Assembly (NCBI GenBank): GCA_039621445.1
Contig: CP154956.1
Span: 14,744,166-14,808,165 of the forward strand
Direction of reading: 5' to 3'
From: Euglena gracilis
Lineage: Eukaryota; Euglenida; Euglenophyceae; Euglenales
DNA: 64,000 nt
Shown here: piece by piece, positions 10,601 through 20,772 of the stretch
How positions within the stretch are numbered: position 1 is the first letter of the stretch
Layout of the letters: each line of letters opens with the position of its first letter
The notes under the pieces: model-generated
Databases searched by the model: none
What the model was told of the DNA's origin: nothing
What the model saw: only the letters and a program-made list of their open reading frames with translations
Translations under genes and position numbers: made by a program

Positions 10601-13600
10601 GAGATTTTGATTTTTCTTTCAATGATTACAATTTCTTTCAGGAGAACAGAACAGAACAGAATGCAGGGGGCAAACATGCCAGCAGGAACAATACACGTAA
10701 TTCCAGACAAGCACCAGGGACTTCCCCTGGAGGTCCCTGGTCGACCCTGGTCGCCGTGGTGCCTGAAATTTCAGAAACGTGCAAATTTCACGGTTTTGGT
10801 GAGAGATTTCAGCTTTTCATGATATCTCCAAGAATATCTCGCGAGCACGAGCCAATCCTACCTGCCTCATTTTTGCGAGTAATATTTGCGTCCTGACACG
10901 TCGCAGTGGAAAGAGTTTGTGAAAGTGCTCAGAGCAGATTTGTTCCACCTTCCCGCCACACATTGGAGCGTCAGCTGAACCAGGCTTATCATTTCATTTT
11001 GATCCTGAGGTTCATTTTTGAACCTCAACCAAATAGAAATTTCTTCGGCGTGGGTCCTGTGAAATTCAGCCTGTGGCCGATGTGTTGTACACCAAACCTG
11101 TGGCAGGCTGCTGGACAAGTTGTCCACATTACATCGTCATTGCATTGACGGCTGGTCCGACCACATGCAGCATATGGAGACCCTGGGGATGCCGCTCCAC
11201 TGGACTTGGCACAGCCAGAAAATGTCTGGCTGTGGATGGTGGACTAGCAAGAGGTCCACCAGGTTGCAGACAACATATACGCCTGGATTCAAGCCGCCAT
11301 CATCAGGATTGCAGTGGGCCGGGATTTGGGCCCCTGGGTTGTGGATGGAGTTCCAAAGCATGGCACAGGGACCCCGTTGCTGTTCAGCTTGCATCACCCC
11401 GATCTGGTGAGCCATGTTCATGGACCAACCCTGGGCTTTTTGAAACGTCTCCAATTTTGGGACTCCCTTTGGTGGGGTTTTTCGTGCCGAACCGTGAACA
11501 TTCACACAATTCCATTCTGGTCTTGTTCCGGTCCACTTGTCACATTTAATTTGCCACAAAAACCCCTGGCTGTGGTGGTGTGCTGCCTGTTTTGCACGAC
11601 CGCGTCCATGGAGCGGGTCTGGTCATGGCACGTGAACAACTGTCCAAAAATGAACCTTGCACATAGAGGCACGTGACCTGTGCAACCCTGCCCATTTTTA
11701 TTTCTCATCGGTGGGTTTCTGGTGACAAACAGTTCATTGCAGCCGGCCCATAGATTCGTTTGAATTTGGTCCGCCTGGAGAGGGTGCGAAGCGCGGACAA
11801 TTTTATGTGGACCGCAAGGGTGGGTTAATTCTGAATTGGGGGGGGGGGTGCACGTTCATGCAGGCACTGGGACTCCCAGCAAAATAAATATCAGCAAAAT
11901 GATTGCGGCATTCAGCGGTCAGACACTCCCCTTGGCATCAAAATCATCATTTCCAATCAGGATGTGGTTTAGCTCACTGTTGTTTGCAAGTTTGTGTTCA
12001 ACACTCAAATAGCTGTCAAAAAATGGCAGTCAGCGCAAACGGTTTCATCTTGAAATCAGGTTGAGGAAATATCTTGTTCAATTGGAATCACCCCCCCCTA
12101 CCACCTCACCCCCTACCACCTCACCCCCCTAGGAGGGGGGGGATCCCCCCAAGGGTATTACTGTCCTCGGAAAAAATAACAACCGGAAAAAATAACATCC
12201 AGGCCGGTTTTAGATGTTAATTTTTGCAGATGTTAATTTTTCCACGTTTGCTCTTGAAAGCCCCGCCGAGCAGTTGCTCTTTAGATACTTTCTCGTTGGG
12301 CCGGCCGAGAAGGTATCTCACTGGCGGGGCAGAGCGGAGCAGCGAGCATATCCCTCTTTTGCAGCACCATGGAGCGACATGTCTTGGTTGGCCAACCTTC
12401 AAAGAATCGACTTCTGGCGGACGGTGAATTGAAAGAGGCTGTTGAAGCAGAGAGAAAGAAGAGGAAGAGAGACTACTCTGACGACCTCATTGAAAAGGTG
12501 ACCGATGATGCTCGTCAACTGGGCCCCACAAAGGCTCAGCGAGGTTTATGGGTCATGCTTTGGATACACTCACACCAGATGTTCTTTGTTTGTGTTGGGA
12601 TGCGAGCGCATTGTCAACTGCCTTGTTTAATCAACCTCCACGTTGCAGTCCGGCGTTTTTCAATCTCGGTTGCATGATTCCGACTCTTTCAAATTTGCAG
12701 GCCCAGGAGGAAGCGCGTACACAAGCCAAAACTCGCATGCTTCAAGCTCTTGCAGCTGCTAATGCAGCTCATGAGTTTCTGACCGAGTGATCTTACCTGC
12801 ACACTCCCTTTGCACTGATTTGTGCATCGCCAACAGAATTTGATCATTGCCTTTATTGCCTTTTGTGTGGCTTGTAACATCGGTCGCTTGAAAGCATCCG
12901 TGGATGTTATTTACCCCCCCCCCCCCTAGTCGTACGACCACCCCTCATTTATGACCACCCCCCGGTCACAGGTTGCAGGTCATGGGGGTGTTATGACCAC
13001 CCCCCCCCGGTCACAGGTTGCAGGTTGCGAAAAATTTAACCCCCAAAAATAAGTCCCCCCCCTGGCCGGTCCGAGCAAAAATCCATGAAATGGACCCCCC
13101 CAAAATAAGGTCCCCCCTGCCGGCGCGAAGCGCCGGATTTTTGAAAAATGGGACATTTTGGGGGGGGTAAATCTGCCATTTTGGGACAGTTTTCACACAC
13201 TTCTACGACCGCCCCCTCATCTATGACCACCCCCCGGTCACAGGTTGCAGGTTATGGGGGTGTTATGACCACCCCCCCCGGTCACAGGTTGCAGGAACCC
13301 GGTCATACGACTAGGGGGGGGGGGGGGTAGTCAGATGTTATTTTTTCCCGGTGATATTTTTTCCGGATGTTATTTTTTCCTACGACAGTAAGTGAGAGGG
13401 GGGTGGGGGGGGGCCGGCTTGTATGGGAATTTCGGAGGAGGGGGGGGGGGGGGGGGGCCTGGGGGTGCCCCTCCCTCGTACCTCCACTCCAGTTTTCCAG
13501 TTTTCAGTCGCCGAAAATTAAAGGAATTTTTCTGAAATTTTTCAAAAAATGGCGGGAAATCAAAGGAAATGTCCACAGACCTAAATTGAAGCCCTTAAAA

Positions 13601-16600
13601 TGCCCCATCTAAAAGAAGTTTGATTTCCCTGCAAAGAAGCCGGAACTCCATTCTGATGTTAATCCTCACATCCTCACACAATGCAAGAAGGCAAAAGAGC
13701 AAAAAAAAAAAAGCTTGAAGGGGTGCAGAACAAAAAAATACTGCACACCCATATTCAGAGAATGAACCATGTCCACAATCATGCCCAACAACAAACAGGC
13801 ACCAGCCATAAAACCCAACGATGTTCCACCACAGCACCTGCAAAGGAAGCGAAAAACACCAACCATATTTTGGAAGATGCCGCCCCACCAGGCTTCCTTT
13901 TTGAGTGGGAAGACCCCCCCCCGTGGGGGGAGGGGGGTGGGTGGGTGGATGGCATACAATTTTTACCGACCCCCCCAGGGGGGGGTCACTCCACTTTTTG
14001 AAAAACCAGTCAGTCACTTTTTTTTGGGAAGCCAGTCAGTCACTACCCCCCTTAAAAAATTGTCTGGTGGGTGGGTCCAGGTCCGGACCCTCCCCCCGAG
14101 GGGGTTCCCAGGCTGGAGACCTGGGGCGACCGGGTCAAAAGCCCGGGGAGGGGGAGGAGGCTAGGGCTGTGCGGGAATCCCTCAAAAAGGAGATCAGGCG
14201 GTGAACTCTTGGGATTTTGGACCCCCAAACGGTGAAATTTGAACGGTGAAGTTCACCATGAAAGTTCACCGGGGGGTCCCGGACCCCCCCCCCCTGCCTA
14301 ACCCAACGATGAACTTCACCAATGAAATTCACCACAAGAGCACTTTTTTTGGCCAAAAAAATGACATTTTGGGCAAATTTTTTGGAAATTTCGACAAAAT
14401 TCCATGAGCCATCAACCGCTGATCTATGCAGGGTTCCCACCTGCATATATAAACAATAGGGGAAATATACGCTTTAATCCCCCCTGGGAGTGTTGAAGCG
14501 CAACCTTGGTCTGCAGGGTTAGGGTTGGGACCGACCGGCCGGGGATCAGCCCCACTCCCTCCCTCCCGCTCACGTGAAAACTGCCGGACTGACCGCAGGT
14601 CACGAATCTCTGGAGTCACTCCAAAAGGCCGGAAGGGTCCCTTGTGGGGATTGAACAGTCGGCGGCCTTTATTTTTCTTTTCCCCTGTCTGTCTGCTGCC
14701 TTTGGGAATCGTGCAGCCCGGGCCAGGATGAGGATGTGCGTCGCGCATGTGGGCTGATCCCCGGCCGGTCGGTCTCAAAAAAGACGCCGAAGGAAAATTT
14801 TGGCCTAAGAAACCCCCCAGAAAAAGGGGAAACGGGGCCTGGTGGGGGTGACCCCCCCACCACCCATAGGAGGTGAGGCAGTACAGGGGGGGGGGGCTGT
14901 GTCCCCCCAGCGAAGTTCACCGGGGGGGTACTTTCGGCAGTGGAGTTCACCGGTGAACTTCACCGTTTTGATGGTTGGGGGTGAAGTTTTGATGGGTGAA
15001 ATTTTGCTTGTTTTCCTCTCGAAATGGTCATTTTGAGCCCATTTGGGGTTGGCCTCCCAGAAGAGGACCAATCTGGGGGGGGGGGTGAGGGTAAATCCGG
15101 CATGGTATGAAACTCGACGGGTTTAAATCCGTTTTAATCCTGACGAAAATCCTCCCTCTGCCAGATTTAAACCACCGAGTTTGCGCATTCACTGATTCCA
15201 AACAGGGGTTTTCTTAAGGACCCCGGGGGGGGGGGCGGGTCCAGCCTCCGGCTGGCAAAAAGGCTGCTGGCTGGACGGACCCCCCCCCGGGGGGATAGGG
15301 GGGGGTCCGGGGCAGGAGCGGGCTGGGCTGGGCTGGGTCGACGGAAAATAAAATTTTCCAATGTTTTTTTTGCCATTTTCGACATTTTGATGGATGGAGC
15401 TAGATCAAGGCTGGGGGGCTGTGATGGAGGAACTTGTGATGAGGGGGAAAAATGCAGGGATGCAATGCAAAATGCAGGCTGGCTGGCCTGCGGCCGGCTG
15501 GCCTCCGGCCGGGCTGGACCCAACTTTATTTCACTCGACCCCCAGGGGGGGGGGGGGGCTCCCAGCCCGAATTTTGGCTGCTGGCTGGATTTGAGCTGCT
15601 GGCTGGCTGGACCCCCCCCGGGGGGATGGGGTACCCTCCGGCTTAAGAAAACCCCTGATTCCAAACAATGCGGAAATTCCTAACCAAGAAACCTGTGGAT
15701 GGTGTGTTTCTCCCTTGGTGGCCAACTACTCAAAAATGACGCATTTGACCATGGTGAAATGTTTGCTGTGATTTTTCAAAATTGTCGTAATTGTCTTGGA
15801 ATTCGTTGTTTGTCTTATTGGAACTTCAGAGACTAGCTATTTGAAGATAAAGAATGCATTGATGTGATTGATCATTGAAGCAGGTTTGCCCACCTGAAGG
15901 TGTCTTTTGAAGAATGATTCTACTGGTCTGGGGCATCTAGACCGCTTTTCTCCAAAATTTGGTTCGCTGAGTGACAATTTTGAGTCCCACCCTCTCGTGT
16001 GGCATGTCTTCTGTTAGTCTGTTTTTGTACCAAACTCGAAAAAATGGGTTTTTGACTGATTTTAAAAAAAAATTGGACACCTGTTGGATGACGCAATGGC
16101 CCTTGGTTGTCTCTTGAAAATAGACTTAAATTTAGAAATGCCTTGAAAAAACCATTAAAAATGTCTTAAAAATCTTTCAATTTTTGAAAATTACGTCTTA
16201 TATGACCCCTGACCCCTCTTCAGGGCCGGGGTTGGTGGTGTGGTGTCCCCCCTGCAGAGGGGGACACCCTCCCCAACTGCAACAGTTCCCCATATTGAAC
16301 CCTCGGGAGGGCAGCACACCCCAAACAATGGCTGTCCAAAGGCACTTTCAAAAACTTTCCAGCATGTTCAGGGAATCCGTTCCAACTCATGCCCAGACCC
16401 GTGGTGAGTGACCCCCATCCTACACAATGCGCACCATTCTGCAAACAGCAAAGAGGAGACAGACATACCTTCCCCAAGATGCCAAGACCAAAGAATGTGG
16501 GCTGGAAATAATACATCAGTCCAACAATCGCCCAATCTCTTGCAAAATAGAAGAGGCTCCAGCCCAGACTCTTCTCAAAACATTCCTGAAAGCAAAAGAA

Positions 16601-19375
16601 CGTTTGATTTTGGCTTGGTCCTTGTTCAGTTGTTCAATACGACAATGCTCCTGCTGATCATGGAAGGCATGAACCCTGAAAAAAAAAACACCCGCCTGGT
16701 GCATTGGATTTGGCCAGAAAAAGGATAGTCCTCGCATTTGGAAATAAATCCTTTTCTCTGAACATAAATTCATCCTGGGTGCTTTGTCCTGGACATGAGC
16801 TGCAGGCCCCAGAATTTTTTCCATACTCTCCAACCAACAATTTCAGAGCCGGTCAGCGCTCTCCCCCGCAGGCCACTTTTTTTCCAAGAGTGGGAGGTGG
16901 GGTGCTGGGGGCGTCCCCCCTGATGTCCTCGGTCGCCTCTGGGCATTTTGATCGATTTTGATTGCTTGGCAAGTATTAGTCACAAAATAAACCCCCCCAA
17001 ATAATACCCCCCCCGGGGTATCATTTTTTTCACCCGAAGTCCAGGCCTGGGGGGGGTGTTATTCCCAAAATTTTTTGAAGTTCCGTAGGAGCAAAAATAG
17101 CGCCAAAACCCCCCTTTGGGGACATTTTTTGTACTTTCTCGTGAAATTTAGCATTTTTTGGGAGGCCAGATGATCCAGAAAAATCGATTTTTTTCGAAAT
17201 TTGTTGTAAGAGATTGTGATTTTTACCTACATTTTCAAGTCAAAAATCCGGGCCTTCGGCCCGAAACCCGGGGGGGGGGGGGCATTATTTCGGCGGCCGA
17301 AGTCAGACCCGAGGGGATCATAATCACAAACAAGCCCCTCGAAAACGACCAATTTGTATCCAGAGGTGACCCCCCTCCACCGCCCGCAGGTTTGGTGAGC
17401 AAGCTCCCCACATCCTTTTTAGCCCCAACACCTTGGCCTCAAAGCCATTTCAATTTTCGGAACCCAAAAAAAACGCGGTTTTCAACTCCTTGATTTTTAA
17501 CCTGAATGGCTGTTGGCCGGGCCTTCCCCAAGGCCTTTCCCTTCGGGCCTTCTTCAAGACGGCTCCTTTACGAGAAAGACAGCAAAGTACGGCATACTGA
17601 TGGGATGGCATCTTTCAATTGAGCCATTGTGAAAGGCAAATTCATTGCCTCTTCTGGAGTGACAATCCCCTTGTTGTAGGTTCCTGCAAATAACATGATA
17701 TGGCACTATCCAGTTCACTCCCCAAATTTCATCAATCAAAATGTCATTTTTGGAGGTGTAAAATGAAGCATAACACATTAAAAAATCTCAACACAACGAA
17801 GTTCATCAGTCGGTTCTCCCATCCCACCCCCCCCCCCGGTAAATGCTAACCAATGAACTTTGCAAAGGGTCCAAGACTTTAAGAATTTAAGATGAAGGTT
17901 TTATCCCTAACCCAACTCCTTCAATGACCCAAATTTCCGATTTTGAAAAATCACTGGTTGTCAGATGTTGAACCACCAAACTTATCGGGTGCACAGGGGC
18001 ACACCACTGGGGTTCATCAATTCCCAGTGGTGAATTTTATGGCCTTCATGGATCAGACCGCTGTTTGGTGTGTGTCAACGATACACACCGATACACAATT
18101 TTTTTTTGCCGATACGCACTGATACACAAAAATTTTATAAAAATAGGGAAAAACACGGGTTAATCTTTTGACACCATTGCCAAAGAGCTATGTGGACATT
18201 GGCCCTAGCTCAACCCGTAAAGCGTGGTAGGGAATCTCACCCTGCTGTTGTGGTTGGGGGAGGGGCGCTACTCCCTCACATGGCAAATGTGTTTTTTCTT
18301 CTCTTTTTTTTTAAGACGTTCAACACATGTCAGACAGAATAGGTCAAGGGTGTGCTGCTTGTTGCTGCACTGATTTGCTTCTTGACGTCTTCCACTAACT
18401 GCCTCACGCCAGGGGGGATTCCCATTCCGAGCCATATCGTCAATGCTAAATGGGAAAGTCTCTTTGGTGTCAAATCCTTCATTTCGAAAAGCCGATTCAT
18501 AAATTCAAAAAAAAACGATACCCAAATTATTTTTGCTGATACACACCGATACACAAAATTTTTTTGCCGATGCACACCAATTCACAAAATTTTTTTTGCC
18601 GATACACACGATACAAAAAAAATTTGCCAATACACACTAAACAGAGCTCTGTTCATGTGTTTGTCAGCAAAAGGAGGAACCCATGGTTCGTTGGACAAAT
18701 TGCTGCAGGCATGGGGTCAGCGAACCGTCCAAGACCACCAATTGGAGCTTTTATGGAGTATAATACGTTCTCAAACCACCAGTATGGAGGAATCGATCTG
18801 CATACCTTTTCCAGTCTCAGCAAGTGGAGGATTGAGCAAAGCAGTTCCAAGGGCAGTTGACGAATCTGAAGTTGCACAGAAAATCTTGGGGATTCTGAAA
18901 CAAGGAATACCATGAGGCTGTCTGAAGAGATGCAAGAAGGCCAATGCTGAGGCAGCAAATGCACCAAGAGCAAAAACTCCAAGCTTGCGAGCACCTTGAG
19001 TTTCCTCAGATGTTCCTTGAGGCAGCGACCGAGTGGCAACTTCAACGTGAGGAGTGCTTGAAAGGAAAATTGAAAATTTACCTTTTTTTTACCATTTCAA
19101 GCACCCACTCCTCTCTTCTTTCAGTTCCATCAGGAATGGTAAGGAAGCCATCTGCTGCAAGTGGAGCCCTGTGGTCGGACACCAGGCCAAATGTGGACTT
19201 CAGACCGGCAACAGAAGGAACAGACTGAACAAATAAAGATATTGTTCCTGGGTGGAGAGAGGGTGGAGGTGAGATTGGGGGGTGACGAACCTGAGTGCAG
19301 GGTCAGTGCACATATTGCTGCTGTTGTTCCGAACGTAAAAGCAGCATAGACCCAAGGTGGGTGTCTTTGTTCCAT
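3495..19375 (-). CDS. Fatty acid desaturase, omega-3/delta-12 type, eight exons, 3' end missing
   Basis: A membrane-bound di-iron desaturase that introduces a double bond into an acyl chain. Exons run downward: 19375-19291, 19247-19082, 19056-18806, 17683-17598, 16585-16469, 13837-13749, 5885-5795 and 3638-3495. They total 1,029 nt (343 codons) with every junction in phase. Exon 6 holds the first histidine box HDCGHGSFS. Exon 7 has [11 protein letters not shown] (box 2, HxxHH). Exon 8 continues with NDCERDHSW. This is the order and spacing of plant and algal omega-3/delta-12 enzymes. The N-terminus has two hydrophobic stretches (about residues 9-27 and in exon 3), which may be a plastid or ER leader. 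All introns are GT-AG except intron 7 (GC-AG). Roughly the last 100-150 residues with box 3 were not found. The start at 19375 and the 25-nt intron 2 are the weakest calls. Which double bond is made cannot be told. Confidence 0.8.
3640..3900 (+). repeat. Dispersed repeat, copy in intron 7
   Basis: Near-identical blocks recur at 6840-7125, including AAATGGGCAAAGAAATTTGG, TTGACCCCGTTCAAGTCC and AACTTTCCTGTCCCT. The copies are in direct orientation about 3.2 kb apart. The boundary abuts exon 8 of the desaturase. No coding capacity. Confidence 0.75.
4460..4759. repeat. Long perfect palindrome interrupted by a MITE
   Basis: The left arm 4460-4516 is the reverse complement of 4518-4561 joined directly to 4747-4759, with a single-base centre at 4517. 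The arms are about 57 bp. The MITE at 4562-4744 splits the right arm exactly at a TA. This hairpin element lies in desaturase intron 7. Confidence 0.9.
4562..4744. mobile_element. Mariner-like MITE, C-run ends, TA duplication
   Basis: The ends are a C run followed by TTTATTGTCC and its complement. TA is duplicated at 4560-4561 and 4745-4746, and the interrupted palindrome proves the empty site had one TA. A close copy is at 28835-29006. Inside, GGACAATAAAGGGG recurs, with a CCGTCGGCCGGGGCC segment. The TA target suggests Tc1/mariner, with no transposase present. Confidence 0.92.
4930..5340. mobile_element. hAT-like MITE, CAGGCTTTTGC family
   Basis: The terminal repeats are CAGGCTTTTGCTTAAAG and CCTTAAGCAGAAGCCTG. 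The flanks CCTGGGGT and CCTGGAGG (offset by one base) are only an imperfect 8-bp duplication. It belongs to the same family as 8930-9628 and the outer element at 1374-2748. Confidence 0.75.
5795..5885 (-). CDS. Desaturase exon 7 (histidine box 2)
   Basis: 91 nt, acceptor TTCCTTTCCAG. It encodes [18 protein letters not shown] followed by [12 protein letters not shown]. The HxxHH residues are iron ligands in this family. The donor is CAG/GCATGG, a GC donor. The next codons in this frame reach a stop after eight residues, so splicing here is needed. Confidence 0.87.
6325..6531. mobile_element. Probable hAT-like MITE, decayed
   Basis: The ends CAGGGGTTCTCTGAAAAACC and GCGCAAGAAAAACCCTG are inverted and resemble the 15203-15657 family. 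The inside shares GCTGGCTGGACCCCC. The flanking 8-mers match at only half their positions, so the duplication is not shown. Confidence 0.45.
6840..7125 (+). repeat. Dispersed repeat, copy in intron 6
   Basis: Second well-preserved copy of the 3640-3900 repeat, in the same orientation, ending in CCCTTATGGACCGCCCTG. Confidence 0.75.
7372..7540 (+). repeat. (TATG)n microsatellite, about 40 units
   Basis: A nearly pure TATG/CATA tract with one GAAT interruption near 7497, followed by a TA-rich tail to about 7625. Frames through it encode only YIHT or MYVC repeats and are artefacts. Confidence 0.95.
8930..9628. mobile_element. hAT-like MITE hosting a second MITE
   Basis: The ends are CAGGCTTTTGC and GCAGAAGTCTG. 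The perfect 8-bp duplication GCTGGGAT lies at 8922-8929 and 9629-9636. It belongs to the family of 4930-5340. The element at 8956-9397 is inserted in one of its G runs. Confidence 0.88.
8956..9397. mobile_element. hAT-like MITE nested in a G run
   Basis: The perfect terminal repeats are CAGGGTTCGATATAAGGA and its complement. The flanks are eight Gs on both sides, consistent with an 8-bp duplication inside a homopolymer but not proof of it. It contains two GC hairpins at 9086-9120 and 9200-9215. Confidence 0.8.
9629..12157. other. Unexplained intronic sequence
   Basis: This is the middle of desaturase intron 6. A plus-strand stretch at about 11040-11670 reads like old coding sequence interrupted by stops (segments such as [10 protein letters not shown] and [11 protein letters not shown] in one frame), but I do not recognise it. 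The rest is unique, AT-rich DNA with no supported feature. Confidence 0.3.
12369..12790 (+). CDS. Small unknown protein of a TIR element, one intron
   Basis: The frame opens at ATG 12369 with [16 protein letters not shown] and a Lys/Glu-rich helical stretch containing KKRKRD (possible nuclear localisation signal). It then continues after a likely intron (12552-12700, GT...TTTGCAG) with [20 protein letters not shown] and stops at 12790. The spliced product is about 91 residues. I do not recognise the family. The GT chosen keeps the frame, but a nearer GT at 12544 would break it. Its position between inverted ends suggests an element-borne accessory or DNA-binding protein, which is inference. 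Confidence 0.4.
12914..13327. mobile_element. C-run TIR MITE with TA duplication
   Basis: The ends are a C run followed by TAGTCGTACGACC and, inverted, TAGTCGTATGACC, with TA at 12912-12913 and 13328-13329. TATGACCACCCCCCGGTCAC followed by AGGTTGCAG is repeated near both ends. The core (13050-13200) is shared with 56140-56345. Confidence 0.8.
13749..13837 (-). CDS. Desaturase exon 6 (histidine box 1)
   Basis: 89 nt, acceptor CTTCCTTTGCAG, donor GG/GTGTGC. It encodes [18 protein letters not shown] and then [12 protein letters not shown]. The split glycine codon is completed by the first base of exon 7, 7.9 kb away. Confidence 0.88.
13905..14060 (+). repeat. Debris of the CAATTGCTTA-type MITE family
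   Basis: GGCATACAATTTTTACCGACC followed by repeated AACCAGTCAGTCACT units matches the inside of the element at 2771-3099. The far end was not found. Confidence 0.5.
14220..15005. repeat. Cluster of GGTGAAGTTCACC palindromes
   Basis: Short palindromes of the form GGTGAARTTCACC recur at 14225-14335 and 14915-15000, on both sides of the element at 14529-14775. They may be subterminal repeats of one larger element. Confidence 0.5.
14529..14775. mobile_element. Small element with perfect 25-bp TIRs
   Basis: GACCGACCGGCCGGGGATCA plus GCCC at 14530-14553 is inverted at 14750-14773. There is no coding capacity, and the target duplication is not clear. Confidence 0.7.
15203..15657. mobile_element. 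hAT-like MITE, clean copy
   Basis: The terminal repeats are CAGGGGTTTTCTTAAG and CTTAAGAAAACCCCTG. The perfect 8-bp duplication ATTCCAAA is at 15195-15202 and 15658-15665. The family is shared with 1400-2157. It lies in desaturase intron 5. Confidence 0.93.
16469..16585 (-). CDS. Desaturase exon 5
   Basis: 117 nt in phase 0 at both ends, acceptor TTTTGCTTTCAG, donor AAG/GTATGT. It encodes [19 protein letters not shown] followed by a hydrophobic segment. This is the family's conserved stretch ahead of box 1. Confidence 0.82.
16987..17300 (+). repeat. Dispersed repeat of the CCCAAATAAYACCCC type
   Basis: It shares with 63190-63412 a block reading CCCAAATAATACCCC, then a C/G-run junction, CACCCGAAGTCCAGGCC and GGGGGTGTTATT. 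Possibly a MITE with C-run ends. The target site was not resolved. Confidence 0.6.
17598..17683 (-). CDS. Desaturase exon 4
   Basis: 86 nt, acceptor GTTATTTGCAG, donor TCA/GTATGC. It encodes [18 protein letters not shown] and then [10 protein letters not shown], corresponding to the family's PPF...AIP region. Confidence 0.8.
18040..18650 (+). repeat. Simple degenerate repeat GATACACACCGATACAC
   Basis: Short GATACACAMCGATACACAA units with TTTTTTTGCC spacers occur at 18082-18130 and 18533-18640 in desaturase intron 3. Not coding. Confidence 0.6.
18806..19056 (-). CDS. Desaturase exon 3 (leader region)
   Basis: 251 nt. The frame reads [18 protein letters not shown] and later a hydrophobic stretch [20 protein letters not shown], ending AETGK. 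The donor is AAAAG/GTATGC. It carries no catalytic residues and looks like a targeting or linker region. Confidence 0.6.
19082..19247 (-). CDS. Desaturase exon 2
   Basis: 166 nt following a 43-nt intron (acceptor CTCTCCACCCAG). It encodes [20 protein letters not shown] and ends WVLEMVKK. The following intron would be only 25 nt (19081-19057, GTAAAT...TTCAAG). Without it the frame stops at once. Confidence 0.5.
19291..19375 (-). CDS. Desaturase exon 1 with likely signal segment
   Basis: 85 nt from ATG 19375. [18 protein letters not shown] followed by [10 protein letters not shown] forms one hydrophobic helix of signal-peptide type. The donor is TCAG/GTTCGT. An in-frame ATG upstream (19423) is possible. 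Confidence 0.5.
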
Positions 19376-19554
19376 AGTTGCTGCCGACAGATGGAACGAA
19401 GCATTTCGAAAAAAAATGCCCAATTTTTTTCAACCCATCTCCAACTCATTTCATTTCATTGAGACTTCAATTTTTCCGGACGCCGCCTCCTGCGGCGCGA
19501 ACCTCAGTAGGATTTGGGGGACCCATCAAGGGCATCAAAATCACTTTTTCTGGG

Positions 19555-20407
19555 GACCAGCAGCAGCCGGCCTCCCTGACCGGGAACACCTGAAAACTGT
19601 GCCCTGGACCGAGGGGTCTGGAATCACGGTCCTGGGCTGCCCAGTCGACTTCCCCACCACTTCAGACCACACCGTCGCCACCTGGGCGGAGGCAACTGAA
19701 AAGATCGAACAAGCTGCTGACCTCGTCACCTCCGTCACCGATCCCCAGCTGGCTCACCATCTCCTCCGGTACTGCCTAGACGGTTGCCGCGTAAACCACC
19801 TCCTGCAAGCGTCGGATTCGTATCAAGCGCAAAACGAAGTTTCACGTTGTGGGGAGACCATCTTCAACGCGTTTGAAGACATACTGGGGCAGGCCCTAAA
19901 CGCAGACCAGCGGCTACAAGCAGCGCTACCGCTTTCAGTGGGCGGCTGCGGCTTACGCATTCCGGCATCCCACCAGAGCGCCGCCCGCACCGCAGCTCTA
20001 TGCCAGTTCTACACGCATGGCCACAAGAAGGTGGCATGCCCAGACTACGCCGCCACCCCAGACGACCGTACCTGCCAGCAGGCCGCCCACGACCTATGTT
20101 CCACCCTTGGAAACCGTCACCCAGAAAGCAGTCGCCTAGCAAACCCCACCGCCTTCGCCTGCGCCTCAGGAAACGACACTTCCCAACGCTGGTGGCAAAA
20201 GGAGTCTGCCAAGGCCATCGTGGACGCTTTGGTGGACAGGTCAGCACCTCGCGACCAAGCGCGGCTCCTGGAGCAGGTCAACGGCGTGGGGCATGGGTGG
20301 ATGGCAGTACCTCCCCACGAAGCGATACACACCGTCATCGACCCGGCGGACTACCGGCTGGGACTGAAATGGTGGCTGGGTTTGCCACTAGCGGTCACAC
20401 CGACTAT
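19555..20407 (+). pseudogene. Non-LTR retroelement copy A, 5' half of remnant
   Basis: The frame opens after the reverse transcriptase catalytic core, with GITVLGCPVDFP (the segment following the YxDD region). It runs through RYCLDGCRVNHLLQAS and SVGGCGLRIPAS to GLKWWLGLPLAV. Counterparts are found in copies B, C, D, E and F in this window. It is 5'-truncated, as target-primed insertions often are. The frame is cut at 20407 by the tyrosine-recombinase element and resumes at 23239. Confidence 0.85.
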
Positions 20408-20432
20408 CTATATCCGTGGACTGAGGCCCAAG

Positions 20433-20581
20433 ACACACACTGTGTCTCGTGGACTGAGTCCACGAGACACAGTGTGTGTCCCAGTCCACGGGGACACACA
20501 CTGTGTCTCGTGGACTGGCAGTCCACGAGACACAGTGTGTGTCCCCGTGGACTGGGACACACACTGTGTCTCGTGGACTGA
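20433..20581. repeat. Subterminal palindrome cluster, left
   Basis: Alternating inverted copies of a unit GTCCACGAGACACAGTGTG, each with an inner GACACACACTGTGTC symmetry. The same cluster occurs at 22893-23030 and could form large hairpins or recombinase binding sites. Confidence 0.85.
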
Positions 20582-20772
20582 AAAATAAAAGGTGTTTGCC
20601 AGAAATGCGAGGTGTTCTACATCTAATGCAATGCATGGAAAGATGGTCACCGGACAACCGTGAGCTGTAACAGCTGAGAGACAGTTGGCGCAAAATTGGA
20701 ACAATGGTCGTCGGGACACGGAACGGCATGACAGACAACGAGGAGACGTAACGAGGAGCGCAGCGTTACGCC

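Larger units (their letters stand above)
12158..13391. mobile_element. TIR element carrying a small gene
   Basis: The inverted ends are about 24 bp: TTACTGTCCTCGGAAAAAAT at the left and its near-complement at 13367-13391. GGAAAAAATAACATCC repeats stand just inside each end. It carries the gene at 12369-12790 and a TA-type MITE at 12914-13327. The target duplication is unclear. Confidence 0.6.

Noticed and set aside
11073-11700. Possible hAT transposase (DGWSD-like string)
   Set aside because: One short string in a region with stops in all frames. No catalytic acids or BED finger could be placed.
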